From Bacteroidota bacterium (GTDB lineage: Bacteria; Bacteroidota; Ignavibacteria; Ignavibacteriales; Ignavibacteriaceae): a stretch of 51,318 bases of DNA. The notes beneath the pieces were generated by a model. It did no database searches, had not been told where the DNA came from, and saw nothing but the letters and a program-made list of their open reading frames with translations. The stretch is from assembly GCA_022708025.1 (NCBI GenBank), contig JAKIZM010000020.1, positions 1 to 51,318 on the forward strand. Reading direction: 5' to 3'. The translations under genes were made by a program, and so were the position numbers. This document shows positions 15,139-24,750 of the stretch, in pieces. Positions within the stretch are counted from its first letter, which is position 1. Each line of letters begins with the position of its first letter.

Positions 15139-18100
15139 TCATAATTTTCTTGCTACAACAACAACTGTCTTTAATGTTTCTACTATTCCTGAGTTATCAT
15201 TAAGAGCTTCGAGAAAAACTATGTAGATTCCTATTCTTAATGTTTTATTATCATCATCCAGTCCATCAAAAACCACAGAGCCGCTTGGACCGCTTGGCTG
15301 ATTATTTAATAAAGTTCTGACTAATCTTCCTTTGCTGTCAAATATTTTAATTCTTACCTGCGAGATTGGCTGAGTTAAGTTGTAATTTATTATTGTAAAG
15401 TCCTCATAGCCGTCATTGTCAGGTGAAAAAGGATTTGGGTCAATAGAAATAGTTGCTGTTTGATTTAGATTTTCTGCAAATATACTGTTCTGTAAGCCCG
15501 GTGTTCCGCCGAGTGATGCAACACTGGTGCTCCAGTTAAGCGGATCGTTTGCATTAAGTAAAGGATTAATTCTTTCCAATGATTTGTTTTTTGTTGTAGC
15601 AATATTTTGATTGTGCCATTTAGGATTATAAAAGACTGAATCAATAATATTATTTCTTACATCTTTTAGCAAAATCATTTCTCCGGTATTTACTAATCCG
15701 AGACTCGATTGATTAATTATATTTTTGTTTTCGAATCCAGTTAAATTATAATATTCAACAGTTGAGGAATCGGCAATTAAAAGAAAATATTCTTTGGGAG
15801 GAACTAAAAAACTTGTTTGTGAAAGCTTGAAAAAGTTACCGTTTTCATTCTCGATTTTCCAACCGCCAATGTTAACAGTATCACCGCTTATGTTGTAAAA
15901 CTCAATAAACTCGCTGTTATAATTATCCGGATCATACATAATTTCGTTAATGATCAGATCATTTCTTTTAAACGCAGGAATATTTGTAAAAGAATTTTGT
16001 CTTCCGGGCGTGCTTCCCGTTAAATCCAATGAAATTGCCCAGTTTGTGCTGTCGTTGGTTAATTTTGTAAGTGAAATCCTTTCTAGAGAATATCCTTTTA
16101 CATTGCCCCAGCTTGAACGATAAAATAAACTATCGATTATTCCGTTTCTGAAATCGTAAACCATTACTCCATCTGAAGAATTACCAAGACTGCCGAAGTT
16201 TGTATAAAAAATTTTTGAGTTAACATCGGGATATGCATTATTAAAAGAATTATCCTTAGCAATTATGAAAAACTCATTTGGAAGAATAAATACATCTTCA
16301 TTTGTAATAAATCCTTTAGTCGGAGTTGTAAGCACATCGCTTATCATCCAGTTTTTAATATTTATTGAATCACTGCTTACATTTATCAATTCAATCCATT
16401 CAGGCTTTCCATCCGATGGATTATACATTACCTCATTTATCTTAATTATATTATGTGCATAACCGGGCTGAATTGATTTTTCATAATAGTTGTTTAGTGT
16501 ATCTTCATCTTGTTGATATACGACTCTTACTGCAGTTAGAATCTTCTTTTGCAAATTATTGATTTTAACTGTTGATGTAACTGTTAAAGAATCACCGGAT
16601 ATAAGATTTTGCTGATTAACAGAAGACAAAAGTAAATCAACTACATTATTTGAATCTGAATCAATATAAAACTCAACTGAAAAATTTTGAGCAGCTTGAT
16701 TGCCATTATTTTTTATTTTAGCCGTTAAAGAAATATCTTCACCGATTGTTGGAAATCTTGGATTAAATGATATTCCCGTAACTGATAAATCGAATTCCTT
16801 CGGTGTTACACTATTAATTCTTCCGGGAGTGCTTTGTTCAATATCAAAACTACTTGCCCAGTTAAATTGATTATTAGATGAATTTGTTACAGATATTCTT
16901 TCAAGTGAAAATCCATTAGTTCCGCCCCATTGATTTGAATAGAAAACAGAATCAATTGTAAGTCCGCGTTTATCTTTCAACACCACGCCGTCACGATCGT
17001 TATTAAAAGATGGCAGCGAAATTTTTAACAAGTTGGATGGAATAAATCTGTGATAATTAAATATTGATGAATCCCTTGTAAGTGTAACATATCCTTTGGG
17101 CGGAATAAAAAAATTATTTTTAATTGTAGCTTTTGCCGGCGTAGTAATTACATCCCAAACAGACCAATCTTTTAAATTGATTTCTGTCTCAGTATTATTA
17201 AAAAGCTCAATCCATTCAGGTTCGCCGCCTAACGGTGCAAACATTATTTCATTAACAACAATCGATTGATTCGGAAAACCGGGCTCAATTGTTTTGTATT
17301 TAAAATTGTTGGTTGTGTCTTGATCTGAATCAAAAATAGCTTTAACAAAGAATGCTCTCTTGGTCTGTAGATTGTTTATTACATAATTGAATTGATATAC
17401 GCTTGAATCATTTTCTGATAAGCTGATGTTAGATATTATTTCAATAAATAAATCAGGTATTGAATCAAGATCTGAATCTTCAAAAAGCTCGATTGAAAAT
17501 ACTGCATTATTCTTGCCGATATTTTTAACAGAAGCTGAGAGAGAAATATTATCGCCGAGCAATGGAAAATTCGGATTAAAAATTATATCTGTTACTTCTA
17601 TGTCATAATCTTTTTGTGTTATAGAATTAAAATCACCCGGAGTAGCTTTGTTTAAACTAACACTGGTTGCCCAATTTGTTGGGTCATTGCTTAAACCATC
17701 GGCTGATTTTCTTTCCAATGATTTTCCACCGGTATTTCCTCCCCAACCGGGCAAATAATAAACCGAATCAATCATTACTCCACGATCATCTTTGATAACA
17801 ACTGCATCGCCTGTATTGTTAAGTGAAGGAATATTTGCTTTAATAATTGGTGAAGGAACATTATAGAAATTTAAAATCGAGGAATCTTTTGTTATAACTA
17901 TAAATGATTTTGGATCAATAAATCTGTCAGTAGCAGTTATTGTAATTGTAGATGTTGCATCAGAAAGTTTCCAGTTTTTTAAATTTATTTGCTGATTGGT
18001 TTTATTATAAAGCTCAATCCATTCGGGTTCACCGGTTGCAGGCGCATACATAATTTCGTTTATTACAATATCATTATAAATATTACCCGGAGGATAAACA

Positions 18101-18993
18101 TAAAATTGTTTGATCAACTGATTGTTTGAAATATTCTGATCTTCAGGAAAATTAACCTTTGCAATAATCTGATAATTACCTGCAGAAAGGGAATTAAGAA
18201 TAGTTAAAACTGTTATGGAATCACCAGCTAACAAATTTGAATAATCCTGATAAAATATTCTTTCGCTTAATTCCGGAATAGAATCCTGATTTACATCATT
18301 AAATATTTCAATAGAATAATTATTTGCTGTAAGGATACCGTTATTTTTTACCTTTGCAGAGATCGTAACATTATCTCCACTGATTGGAATTGATGGTGAA
18401 AATTTCAGGGAATACAAATTTAAATCATAGTTAATTGGAGAAACTGAATTGGTAAATCCGGGTGTGCCGTTTATTACTAAAGAATTAGCCCAATTTGTTT
18501 GGAGCGTATCGCGGTTAAGAATTTTTTTCTCATCAGAAATTGCAGTTGGGTTGTTAGCAGAATAAAAATAATAATCAACTGTATCATTAGTTGAAGTTAA
18601 TAGCCACAAAGGCCGGCTTGTTGTATTTGCCATTCCGGATGAGCCAAAAGAGTTATCAGCTATTTTTAAAATCAGAGCGCTTGCGGGAATCAATCCGCTG
18701 TAAATTCCTGTAGAGATATCGTAATCATTTTCAAAAATTACTGCAAAAGAATTTGGCGATAATACAGTTCCATATCCTGCATCAACAATTTGATCTGCAG
18801 TTGATGTATAATATTTAATTTTATAAAAACTTAAATCAACACTTTCTGTTGAACTCAAATTATATATTTCGATAAACTCATTATTGCCCGAAGTTGGTGC
18901 AAACATTACTTCGGAAAAAATCAGTAATGTATCCGTTTGCGAAAAACTGATTGTAGTTAGGACAGCTATAAATAAAACTATGTTTTTAAACAT
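15139..18993 (-). CDS. Giant exoprotein with five lamin-tail domains and FlgD-like C-terminus
   Basis: This 1284-residue protein has a signal peptide (MFKNIVLFIAVLTTISFSQ). It contains five lamin-tail domains, recognised by SEVMFAP, NEIMYAP, NEIMFAP, NEVMYNP and NEIMYDP each followed by (E/S)(W/F)IE(L/I/F)YN and a GGW/LKNW strand. Three CARDB-like adhesion or stalk domains (for example LTAKIKNNGNQAAQNFSVEF) are interleaved after domains 1-3. The end (SIDPNPFSPDNDGYEDF ... GRLVRTL ... GIYIVFLEA) is a FlgD-Ig-like domain of the kind that ends T9SS-type cargo. It is most likely a secreted or surface structural or adhesive protein. It starts 28 bases after the SDR gene and is probably co-transcribed with it. 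Confidence 0.85.
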   Translation of the reverse strand: MFKNIVLFIAVLTTISFSQTDTLLIFSEVMFAPTSGNNEFIEIYNLSSTESVDLSFYKIKYYTSTADQIVDAGYGTVLSPNSFAVIFENDYDISTGIYSGLIPASALILKIADNSFGSSGMANTTSRPLWLLTSTNDTVDYYFYSANNPTAISDEKKILNRDTLQTNWANSLVINGTPGFTNSVSPINYDLNLYSLKFSPSIPISGDNVTISAKVKNNGILTANNYSIEIFNDVNQDSIPELSERIFYQDYSNLLAGDSITVLTILNSLSAGNYQIIAKVNFPEDQNISNNQLIKQFYVYPPGNIYNDIVINEIMYAPATGEPEWIELYNKTNQQINLKNWKLSDATSTITITATDRFIDPKSFIVITKDSSILNFYNVPSPIIKANIPSLNNTGDAVVIKDDRGVMIDSVYYLPGWGGNTGGKSLERKSADGLSNDPTNWATSVSLNKATPGDFNSITQKDYDIEVTDIIFNPNFPLLGDNISLSASVKNIGKNNAVFSIELFEDSDLDSIPDLFIEIISNISLSENDSSVYQFNYVINNLQTKRAFFVKAIFDSDQDTTNNFKYKTIEPGFPNQSIVVNEIMFAPLGGEPEWIELFNNTETEINLKDWSVWDVITTPAKATIKNNFFIPPKGYVTLTRDSSIFNYHRFIPSNLLKISLPSFNNDRDGVVLKDKRGLTIDSVFYSNQWGGTNGFSLERISVTNSSNNQFNWASSFDIEQSTPGRINSVTPKEFDLSVTGISFNPRFPTIGEDISLTAKIKNNGNQAAQNFSVEFYIDSDSNNVVDLLLSSVNQQNLISGDSLTVTSTVKINNLQKKILTAVRVVYQQDEDTLNNYYEKSIQPGYAHNIIKINEVMYNPSDGKPEWIELINVSSDSINIKNWMISDVLTTPTKGFITNEDVFILPNEFFIIAKDNSFNNAYPDVNSKIFYTNFGSLGNSSDGVMVYDFRNGIIDSLFYRSSWGNVKGYSLERISLTKLTNDSTNWAISLDLTGSTPGRQNSFTNIPAFKRNDLIINEIMYDPDNYNSEFIEFYNISGDTVNIGGWKIENENGNFFKLSQTSFLVPPKEYFLLIADSSTVEYYNLTGFENKNIINQSSLGLVNTGEMILLKDVRNNIIDSVFYNPKWHNQNIATTKNKSLERINPLLNANDPLNWSTSVASLGGTPGLQNSIFAENLNQTATISIDPNPFSPDNDGYEDFTIINYNLTQPISQVRIKIFDSKGRLVRTLLNNQPSGPSGSVVFDGLDDDNKTLRIGIYIVFLEALNDNSGIVETLKTVVVVARKL

Positions 18994-19021
18994 TTATTTC
19001 CTGAAAAATTAAATCACTTTT

Positions 19022-19792
19022 TCATTTTGTTCTTGGTTTTAATTCCTTGGAAGCCAATGCTTCGAATAATTTAGTCGGGATCATTCGTAAAATTTTTGCA
19101 CCGATTGTTGTTTGCCAGGGAAATTCAATTATCCGTTTATCTTTTTTTAATCCTTTAATTATAATTTTACTGCCTTTTTCAACATCCATTAAAAACGGCA
19201 TTTCAAATTCATTTTTGTCTGTCATTGCAGTTCTTACAAAACCGGGTTTAACAGTAATAACCTTAACATTGTATTTTTTTAATTCTATCCGTAAACTTTC
19301 TAATATAATTGTTACTGCGGCTTTGCTTGCAGCATAAAATCCGCTTTTCGGAAAACCCTTTCCATCAGCCAGACTGGAAATGCCAACAATATATCCTTTT
19401 TTGTTTTTTATAAAATCAGGAATTAACTCTTCAATAAAATAAATCTGGCCAAAAACATTTGTATTAAAAGTTGTTTCTGCTTCAGATGAATTATAATTCA
19501 GCACACTTGATCTATAAGAAACTCCTGAGTTGAGTATTGCTATATCAATATTGCCAAAATCCTTTATGATAAGTTCGATTGTATTATGAACTTCATCTTT
19601 TACAGTTACATCACATTTGTAATATTTTATTTCGGATTGCCCGCCAATTTGATTTACCAACGATTCTAAAATTTCAGTCCTTCTGGAAATTAACGCAAGC
19701 CTTGCGCCTTCAAGTGATAAATCTTTAGCAAGTTGATATCCAATGCCTGAGGAAGCACCGGTCAATAAGACTACAGAGTTTTTAAAATTCAT
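19022..19792 (-). CDS. Short-chain dehydrogenase/reductase (classical SDR)
   Basis: This 256-residue classical SDR has the nucleotide-binding glycine motif TGASSGIG at residues 11-18, an NSG variant of the NAG motif at 88-90, catalytic serine near 140 (GISSLADG), and the YxxxK pair Y153/K157 (YAASK). An arginine pair in the first fold (SRRTE) hints at NADPH use. The substrate cannot be told from sequence. It lacks a signal peptide and is cytoplasmic. It is the first gene of a two-gene minus-strand unit with the lamin-tail exoprotein, an unlikely functional pair. The ATG at 19792 has AGAAG upstream. Confidence 0.88.
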   Translation of the reverse strand: MNFKNSVVLLTGASSGIGYQLAKDLSLEGARLALISRRTEILESLVNQIGGQSEIKYYKCDVTVKDEVHNTIELIIKDFGNIDIAILNSGVSYRSSVLNYNSSEAETTFNTNVFGQIYFIEELIPDFIKNKKGYIVGISSLADGKGFPKSGFYAASKAAVTIILESLRIELKKYNVKVITVKPGFVRTAMTDKNEFEMPFLMDVEKGSKIIIKGLKKDKRIIEFPWQTTIGAKILRMIPTKLFEALASKELKPRTK

Positions 19793-19940
19793 TTACTTCT
19801 TTTTGTAATTTTTACAAAGCAAGTAATTGAATTAAGAGATTAAAATCAACCGGGTAGTAAACAAATTTTACAGGAACAGGTAAAAGATGAGAATTAGAGC
19901 AAAAAAAACGTTTCTTTAAAAAGAATTTTTAGCATATATT

Positions 19941-19957
19941 TTGGCACGCTAATAGCA
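19941..19957 (+). promoter_or_regulatory. Sigma-54 (-24/-12) promoter-like element in front of the DUF3109-rpoN operon
   Basis: TTGGCACG-CTAA-TAGCA matches the sigma-54 consensus TTGGCACG-N4-TTGCW with one mismatch (A for T in the -12 box). It has the exact GG-N10-GC spacing (GG 19943-19944, GC 19955-19956). Transcription would start near 19968, two bases before the ATG at 19970, giving an almost leaderless mRNA. No Shine-Dalgarno sequence is visible there. A TATATTTTG (19935-19943), close to the Bacteroidota housekeeping -7 box, overlaps the -24 element. Confidence 0.5.
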
Positions 19958-19969
19958 AAAATTATTCCA

Positions 19970-20539
19970 ATGGCAATAGATAAAATATTCGCAATAAATG
20001 ACGTTTTAGTAAGGGATGAGATTGTAGAAATTCCCTTTTCCTGTGATTTGAAAAAGTGTAAGGGTGCCTGTTGTACGCTGGATAGTGAATTTGGAGCACC
20101 AATCAGAAAAGAGGAAGTTGAAGAGATTGAAAAAGTGCTTCCGATAGTTAAAAACTATCTGATGCAGAAAAATATTGATGAAATTGAATCAAGAGAATTT
20201 TACGAGATTAAAGACGGTGAAATTTTGATAAACAGCATTAATAACAAGGATTGTGTATTCTCTTACTGGGAAAATGGCATTGCAAGGTGTGCGATTGAAC
20301 GAGCCTATTTTGACGGTAAAATAGATTACAGAAAACCAATATCCTGTCATCTCTTTCCAATTCGTGTTTCGGATTTTGGTGGAGATGTATTGCGTTATGA
20401 AAAATTCAGTGAATGTGCACCGGCACTTGAAAAAGGTAAAGAAGAAAATATTACAATAGCAGAATTCTGCAAAGATTCTTTAATAAGATTATATGGGGAA
20501 CAATGGTATAATAAACTAATGAACTATACGGGTAAATAA
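19970..20539 (+). CDS. DUF3109 family cysteine-rich protein
   Basis: This 189-residue cytoplasmic protein has a conserved cysteine framework: C25, C30, C34 and C35 in CDLKKCKGACC, then CVFSY, RCAIE, CHLFPIR, ECAP and FCK. This is the DUF3109 pattern, related to the YkgJ zinc/iron-sulfur cysteine-cluster proteins, so a metal or Fe-S centre is likely but unproven. The GAP motif after the first cluster and SCHLFPIRV are diagnostic. It is the first gene of the run with rpoN, which begins one base after its stop. No ribosome site is seen, which fits a leaderless start from the sigma-54-like element just upstream. Confidence 0.8.
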   Translation: MAIDKIFAINDVLVRDEIVEIPFSCDLKKCKGACCTLDSEFGAPIRKEEVEEIEKVLPIVKNYLMQKNIDEIESREFYEIKDGEILINSINNKDCVFSYWENGIARCAIERAYFDGKIDYRKPISCHLFPIRVSDFGGDVLRYEKFSECAPALEKGKEENITIAEFCKDSLIRLYGEQWYNKLMNYTGK

Positions 20540-20540
20540 A

Positions 20541-21995
20541 ATGCTTTCACTTAGTCAACGACTTGCTCAAACACAAAAACTTTCTCCACAACAAATTCAG
20601 TATCAGAAACTGCTGCAGCTTAATACTCTGGCTTTAGAACAGCGTATAAAAACAGAACTTGAAATGAATCCTGTTCTTGAAGAAGAACTGGAAATGAGCC
20701 TTGATCAGAATGATAAAGAAAAAGATACTGATTCAGAAACTGAAATAGAAGATGAATATTCTGATAAGGATAACGAAGAGTTTGCTTTGGAAGATTATAT
20801 GAATGATGATGACTTTGATCATGAAAGGATCAACCGGAGTCCTGATGAAGAACTATATCAACCGCTTGCACCGCAAAGAGAAACACTAAGTGAACATTTA
20901 ACCGAACAGTTAAGGCTGCTTCATCTGGATGAAGACCTTTATATCCTTGGCGAAGAAATAATCGGTAATCTGGATGAAGACGGATATTTAAAAAGAGAGC
21001 TTCCGGAAATACTTAACGAGCTTGAAATGTTCGAGCACATTAAGGTTGAACCGCAAACTGCCGAGGATTTACTTAAACGGATTCAGAAATTTGATCCGAT
21101 TGGTATCGCAAGCAGAAGTTTAAAAGAATGTCTTATAGTTCAGTTAAAAGAAAGTAAATCCGATCCTTATAACAAATATCTTGCAATTAAAATGCTTGAA
21201 GATCATTATGATGAATTTACTAAAAGGAGATTCGATCTTATCAAGCAAAGAATGAATATGACTGATGTTAGTCTGAAAGATACTGTTGAACTTATCCAGA
21301 CTATGAATCCAAAACCCGGCGAAGGGAATATTTCATCTATGGAAATGAATCAGGTTACTCCTGATTTTATTGTAGAAAAAGTCGATGAAAACTGGGTGAT
21401 AACTCTTAATGATAAAAGTATGCCTTCTGTAACGATCAGCAAACAGTATCTGGAAATGTTTAATTCAAACAAGAGAACAAAAAGAAATAACAGGGAAAGA
21501 GAAACATATAAATTTTTACGAGAAAAATTTGAATCAGCAAAATGGTTTATTGCATGCATACAGCAGCGCCGTGAAACCCTGATGAAAATAATGCGTGCAA
21601 TTCTCGAAAGACAATATATGTTTTTTGAAAAAGGACCAAAGTTCCTTAAACCAATGATCTATAAAGATATTGCTGAAGAAATTCAGATGGATATTTCAAC
21701 TATAAGCAGAGTTGTTAATGGTAAGTATGTGCAGAGTCCGATGGGAATACACGAATTGAAATATTTCTTCAGCGAAGGTTTATCTACAGATTCCGGTGAA
21801 GATGTTTCCAACAAGCACATTCGTGAAAGATTAAAAGAGATAATTGAACACGAGAATAAAAAAGCACCATTTAGCGATGATAGACTTGCTGATTTATTAA
21901 ATGCTGAAGGTATTCATATCGCAAGAAGAACAGTAGCCAAGTATCGTGAGCAATTAAAGCTTCCTGTGGCACGCTTACGTAAGCAGATGATGTAA
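20541..21995 (+). CDS. rpoN: RNA polymerase sigma-54 factor
   Basis: This 484-residue protein has full-length RpoN architecture. The N-terminal activator-interacting region is rich in Q and L (SLSQRLAQTQKLSPQQIQY, residues 3-21), followed by an acidic region II (about 45-110). The core-binding domain includes GNLDEDGYLKRELPEI and KRIQKFDPIGIASRSLKECL. The HTH region is IAEEIQMDISTISRVVNGKY. The RpoN box is ARRTVAKYRE (461-470), close to the canonical ARRTVAKYRE sequence, which contacts the -24 element. Its start is one base past the DUF3109 stop and the next gene starts immediately after its TAA, so the three form one transcription unit. A sigma-54-like site before the operon suggests autoregulation (inference). 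Confidence 0.96.
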   Translation: MLSLSQRLAQTQKLSPQQIQYQKLLQLNTLALEQRIKTELEMNPVLEEELEMSLDQNDKEKDTDSETEIEDEYSDKDNEEFALEDYMNDDDFDHERINRSPDEELYQPLAPQRETLSEHLTEQLRLLHLDEDLYILGEEIIGNLDEDGYLKRELPEILNELEMFEHIKVEPQTAEDLLKRIQKFDPIGIASRSLKECLIVQLKESKSDPYNKYLAIKMLEDHYDEFTKRRFDLIKQRMNMTDVSLKDTVELIQTMNPKPGEGNISSMEMNQVTPDFIVEKVDENWVITLNDKSMPSVTISKQYLEMFNSNKRTKRNNRERETYKFLREKFESAKWFIACIQQRRETLMKIMRAILERQYMFFEKGPKFLKPMIYKDIAEEIQMDISTISRVVNGKYVQSPMGIHELKYFFSEGLSTDSGEDVSNKHIRERLKEIIEHENKKAPFSDDRLADLLNAEGIHIARRTVAKYREQLKLPVARLRKQMM

Positions 21996-22628
21996 ATGCA
22001 ATATTTGAGGGATGTTGTTACTATAATATTTCTTTTAGCACTTTATGGATTTGTTCATTCAGTGCTGGCATCTGAAAAGATAAAATTAATTTCTAAAAAA
22101 CTATTCGGAAAATTCATAGCCTTTTACAGATTGTTTTTTAACATTTTTGCTTTGCTCAGTTTGTATTTTATCTGGGAAACAGCACCTCATCCTTCGCTGC
22201 AGATTTATCAATTACCTCCACCGTATGATTATCTTGTTTTAATCCCGCAATTGGCAGCAATGGCTGGATTAATATGGTGTTTTAAATATATCAGCATAAA
22301 AGAGTTTTTGGGCTTTAACCAGATTGAGAGATTATTAAATAACGAATATTCTGCTGATGATCTTGATGAAAGATATACTTTACGGATCAAAGGACCTTAT
22401 AAATACAGCCGGCATCCGATATACTTTTTTTCAATCATATTTCTGTTATTCAGAGCTGAAATGAATTTGTCTTATCTCACAATATTCATATCATTTACGG
22501 TATATTTTTATATCGGATCATATTATGAAGAAAAAAAATTGGTTAGGCTTTTTGGTGATGTTTATTCAAATTACCAGAAGAATGTGCCAAGAATTTTTCC
22601 AGTTAAATTAAAATTTATATCAAAATAA
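21996..22628 (+). CDS. Membrane methyltransferase of the ICMT/PEMT/NnrU type
   Basis: This 210-residue integral membrane protein has about five hydrophobic segments. The C-terminal signature GPYKYSRHPIYFF followed by YEEKKLVRLFGDVYSNYQK is that of the isoprenylcysteine carboxyl methyltransferase and phospholipid methyltransferase superfamily, where RHP and EE contribute to S-adenosylmethionine binding. The N-terminal half (VHSVLASEKIK) resembles NnrU-like members. The substrate is unknown; a lipid or small hydrophobic molecule is likely. The ATG abuts the rpoN stop codon (TAAATG), so translation is probably coupled. The regulon link to nitrogen control is not shown by sequence. Confidence 0.78.
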   Translation: MQYLRDVVTIIFLLALYGFVHSVLASEKIKLISKKLFGKFIAFYRLFFNIFALLSLYFIWETAPHPSLQIYQLPPPYDYLVLIPQLAAMAGLIWCFKYISIKEFLGFNQIERLLNNEYSADDLDERYTLRIKGPYKYSRHPIYFFSIIFLLFRAEMNLSYLTIFISFTVYFYIGSYYEEKKLVRLFGDVYSNYQKNVPRIFPVKLKFISK

Positions 22629-22715
22629 ATTTTTGGTTGGTTTACCGGCATATTAAAACAAAATATTATTTAATCAGTCAATATTTCAGTTGGTTTTCTT
22701 GCTGTTAAATATTAC

Positions 22716-22723
22716 TAAATTTG
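22716..22723 (+). promoter_or_regulatory. Putative -7 promoter box of hslVU
   Basis: TAAATTTG is an exact match to the Bacteroidota housekeeping -7 consensus TAnnTTTG, 28 bases before the hslV ATG. Candidate -33 TTG triplets are at 22690 and 22699, but neither has the ideal 19-21 base spacing, so confidence is moderate. Confidence 0.4.
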
Positions 22724-22751
22724 TGGTACTTAAATTCAGGGATACTTATTT

Positions 22752-23291
22752 ATGAAACAAAAATTAAGATCAACAACAATATTGGGTATTATACACAACG
22801 GAGTAGCTGCACTTGGTGGTGATGGTCAGGTGTCTATAGGTAACACTGTTATGAAGCACAATGCAATGAAGATAAGAAAAATTGCTAACGGAAAAGTGCT
22901 TTGCGGTTTTGCAGGTGCTTCAGCAGATGCTTTTACACTTATGGAAAGATTTGAAGATAAACTTGAACAATATCGCGGAAATGTTAATCGTGCTGCTGTT
23001 GAACTTGCTAAAGACTGGCGAGCAGATAAATATCTGAGAAGACTTGAAGCGATGCTTGCAGTCATCTCAAAAGACACTGCACTTGTTGTTTCAGGAACAG
23101 GAGATGTTATTGAACCTGATGATCAGATCGTTGCAATTGGTTCAGGTGGAATGTATGCACTTGCAGCTGCGCAAATGTTAAAAAAGCATAGCAAATTATC
23201 CGCAAAAGAGATTGTGCAGGAATCACTAAAAACTGCGGCGGATATTTGCATTTATACAAACGATAAAATTAATGTTGAGGTTATTGATTAA
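22752..23291 (+). CDS. hslV: ATP-dependent protease subunit HslV (ClpQ)
   Basis: This 179-residue threonine peptidase is the proteolytic core of the HslVU (ClpYQ) protease. Cleavage after residue 7 ([11 protein letters not shown]) would expose the catalytic threonine T8. The GDGQV loop, [17 protein letters not shown] and [11 protein letters not shown] are family hallmarks. The length is typical. HslV forms two stacked hexamers in the cytoplasm and degrades unfolded or regulatory proteins delivered by HslU. hslU starts two bases after its stop, so the pair is co-transcribed. A TAAATTTG box lies upstream. Confidence 0.96.
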   Translation: MKQKLRSTTILGIIHNGVAALGGDGQVSIGNTVMKHNAMKIRKIANGKVLCGFAGASADAFTLMERFEDKLEQYRGNVNRAAVELAKDWRADKYLRRLEAMLAVISKDTALVVSGTGDVIEPDDQIVAIGSGGMYALAAAQMLKKHSKLSAKEIVQESLKTAADICIYTNDKINVEVID

Positions 23292-23293
23292 TT

Positions 23294-24694
23294 ATGGCTA
23301 ACAAATCCGTAGAAAAGAAAGTTTTTACTCCTTCTGAGATAGTTAAGGAATTGGATAAATATATAATCGGACAGACAGAAGCAAAACGAGCAGTTGCAAT
23401 TGCAATCAGGAATCGCTGGAGAAGGCAGCAGGTAAAAGATGTACTGCGCGAAGAAATTATGCCAAATAACATAATACTTATAGGACCAACCGGAGTTGGT
23501 AAAACAGAAATTGCCAGAAGATTAGCCAGATTATCTCAAGCTCCTTTTGTAAAAGTTGAAGCATCAAAATTTACTGAGGTTGGTTATGTTGGCAGAGATG
23601 TTGAATCAATGGTGCGTGATCTGGTAGAAGTAGGTGTTAATCTTATCAAAGCAGAAAAAGCTACAGAGGTTCAGGCTAAAGCTGAAAAACTTGCGGACGA
23701 ACGGATACTTGATATTTTAATTCCTCCAATCAGAAAAACACAAACAAATTCGATTAATTCTGAAGGCGAAGAACAACAAGTGAACGAAAATGAAAACGAA
23801 GCTTTCCAGAATAAGAAGACACGTGAATGGATGCGTGAAAAAGTTAAAAGCGGTGAGATGGATGACAGATTGATTGAATTTGATTCTCAGGTACAGCCTT
23901 CGATTGGAATGCAGGTACTTGGTCCATTTGGTATGGATGATATGGGAATTAATATTCAGGAAATAATGGGCAGCATTGTGCCCAAAAAGCGTAAGAAAAG
24001 AAAAACCACTGTTAAAGAAGCACGTCAACTGCTTGCGCAGGAAGAAATGCAAAAGTTGATTGATATGGATGCTGTTCAAAAAGAAGCTATTGAGCGTGTT
24101 GAAAACTCAGGAATGATTTTTATTGATGAGATTGACAAAGTTGCCGGTGGTGGTAAAGGTCACGGTCCGGATGTTTCCCGTGAAGGCGTTCAGAGGGATT
24201 TACTACCGATTGTTGAAGGCTCAAATGTTAATACAAAGTATGGTGTTGTAAAAACCGATCATATTTTATTTATTGCATCGGGTGCATTTCATGTTTCGAA
24301 GCCATCAGACTTAATTCCTGAATTACAGGGAAGATTTCCAATTCGTGTTGAATTAAACAGCCTTTCGGAAGAGGATTTTATTCAGATATTAACCACTCCG
24401 CAAAATGCACTGCTTAAACAATACAGCGCTTTGCTTGAAACAGAAGGCGTTAAATTAAGTTTCAGTGAAGACGGAATAAAAGAAGTTGCACGTATTGCAA
24501 CAGAAGTAAACGAACAGGTAGAGAATATCGGTGCAAGAAGATTACATACAATACTTACAACTCTGCTGGATGAAATATTATTTGATGTCCCTGATAAGAT
24601 TCCATCAGATACTGTAAAGATTGATGCGAAATTTGTAAAAGAAAAACTTGAAAAGATCGTTAAGGACAGAGATTTAAGTAAGTTTATTTTATAA
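23294..24694 (+). CDS. hslU: ATP-dependent protease ATPase subunit HslU (ClpY)
   Basis: This 466-residue AAA+ unfoldase partners HslV. The start [20 protein letters not shown] is typical. Walker A is GPTGVGKTE (64-72), the I domain spans about 110-245, and Walker B is FIDEID (276-281). The sensor region includes [20 protein letters not shown], with sensor-2 arginine in GARRLHTI, and the C-terminus ends DLSKFIL, the tail that inserts into HslV. It unfolds substrates with ATP and threads them into HslV. It is transcribed with hslV (2-base gap). The I domain carries a charged insert ([13 protein letters not shown]), which is variable in the family. Confidence 0.96.
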   Translation: MANKSVEKKVFTPSEIVKELDKYIIGQTEAKRAVAIAIRNRWRRQQVKDVLREEIMPNNIILIGPTGVGKTEIARRLARLSQAPFVKVEASKFTEVGYVGRDVESMVRDLVEVGVNLIKAEKATEVQAKAEKLADERILDILIPPIRKTQTNSINSEGEEQQVNENENEAFQNKKTREWMREKVKSGEMDDRLIEFDSQVQPSIGMQVLGPFGMDDMGINIQEIMGSIVPKKRKKRKTTVKEARQLLAQEEMQKLIDMDAVQKEAIERVENSGMIFIDEIDKVAGGGKGHGPDVSREGVQRDLLPIVEGSNVNTKYGVVKTDHILFIASGAFHVSKPSDLIPELQGRFPIRVELNSLSEEDFIQILTTPQNALLKQYSALLETEGVKLSFSEDGIKEVARIATEVNEQVENIGARRLHTILTTLLDEILFDVPDKIPSDTVKIDAKFVKEKLEKIVKDRDLSKFIL

Positions 24695-24702
24695 TGTTTT
24701 TT

Positions 24703-24728
24703 ATTCTCCTTAATTAAGGGGGATTTTT
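24703..24728 (+). terminator. Weak hairpin after hslU
   Basis: CTCCTT (24706-24711) pairs with AAGGGG (24716-24721) with one G-U pair, extendable by outer A/T pairs, followed by T5. It lies between hslU and the next gene, so at least partial termination is possible. Confidence 0.4.
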
Positions 24729-24737
24729 ATTGCAAAT

Positions 24738-24745
24738 AAGGAGGT
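24738..24745 (+). promoter_or_regulatory. Perfect Shine-Dalgarno AAGGAGGT that fixes a TTG start
   Basis: AAGGAGGT ends six bases before TTG at 24751. An upstream in-frame TTG at 24730 would put this site inside the coding sequence and has no site of its own. The 24751 start also gives a normal signal peptide. Confidence 0.8.
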
Positions 24746-24750
24746 ATCAA

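Noticed and set aside
21971..21992. TGGCACG at the end of rpoN considered as a second sigma-54 promoter
   Set aside because: The following GC is 13 rather than 10 bases from GG, and the site is inside coding sequence with an abutting gene.
23717..24079. 120-codon minus-strand ORF inside hslU
   Set aside because: It lies wholly in the conserved hslU coding region, has no ribosome site and no recognisable protein features.
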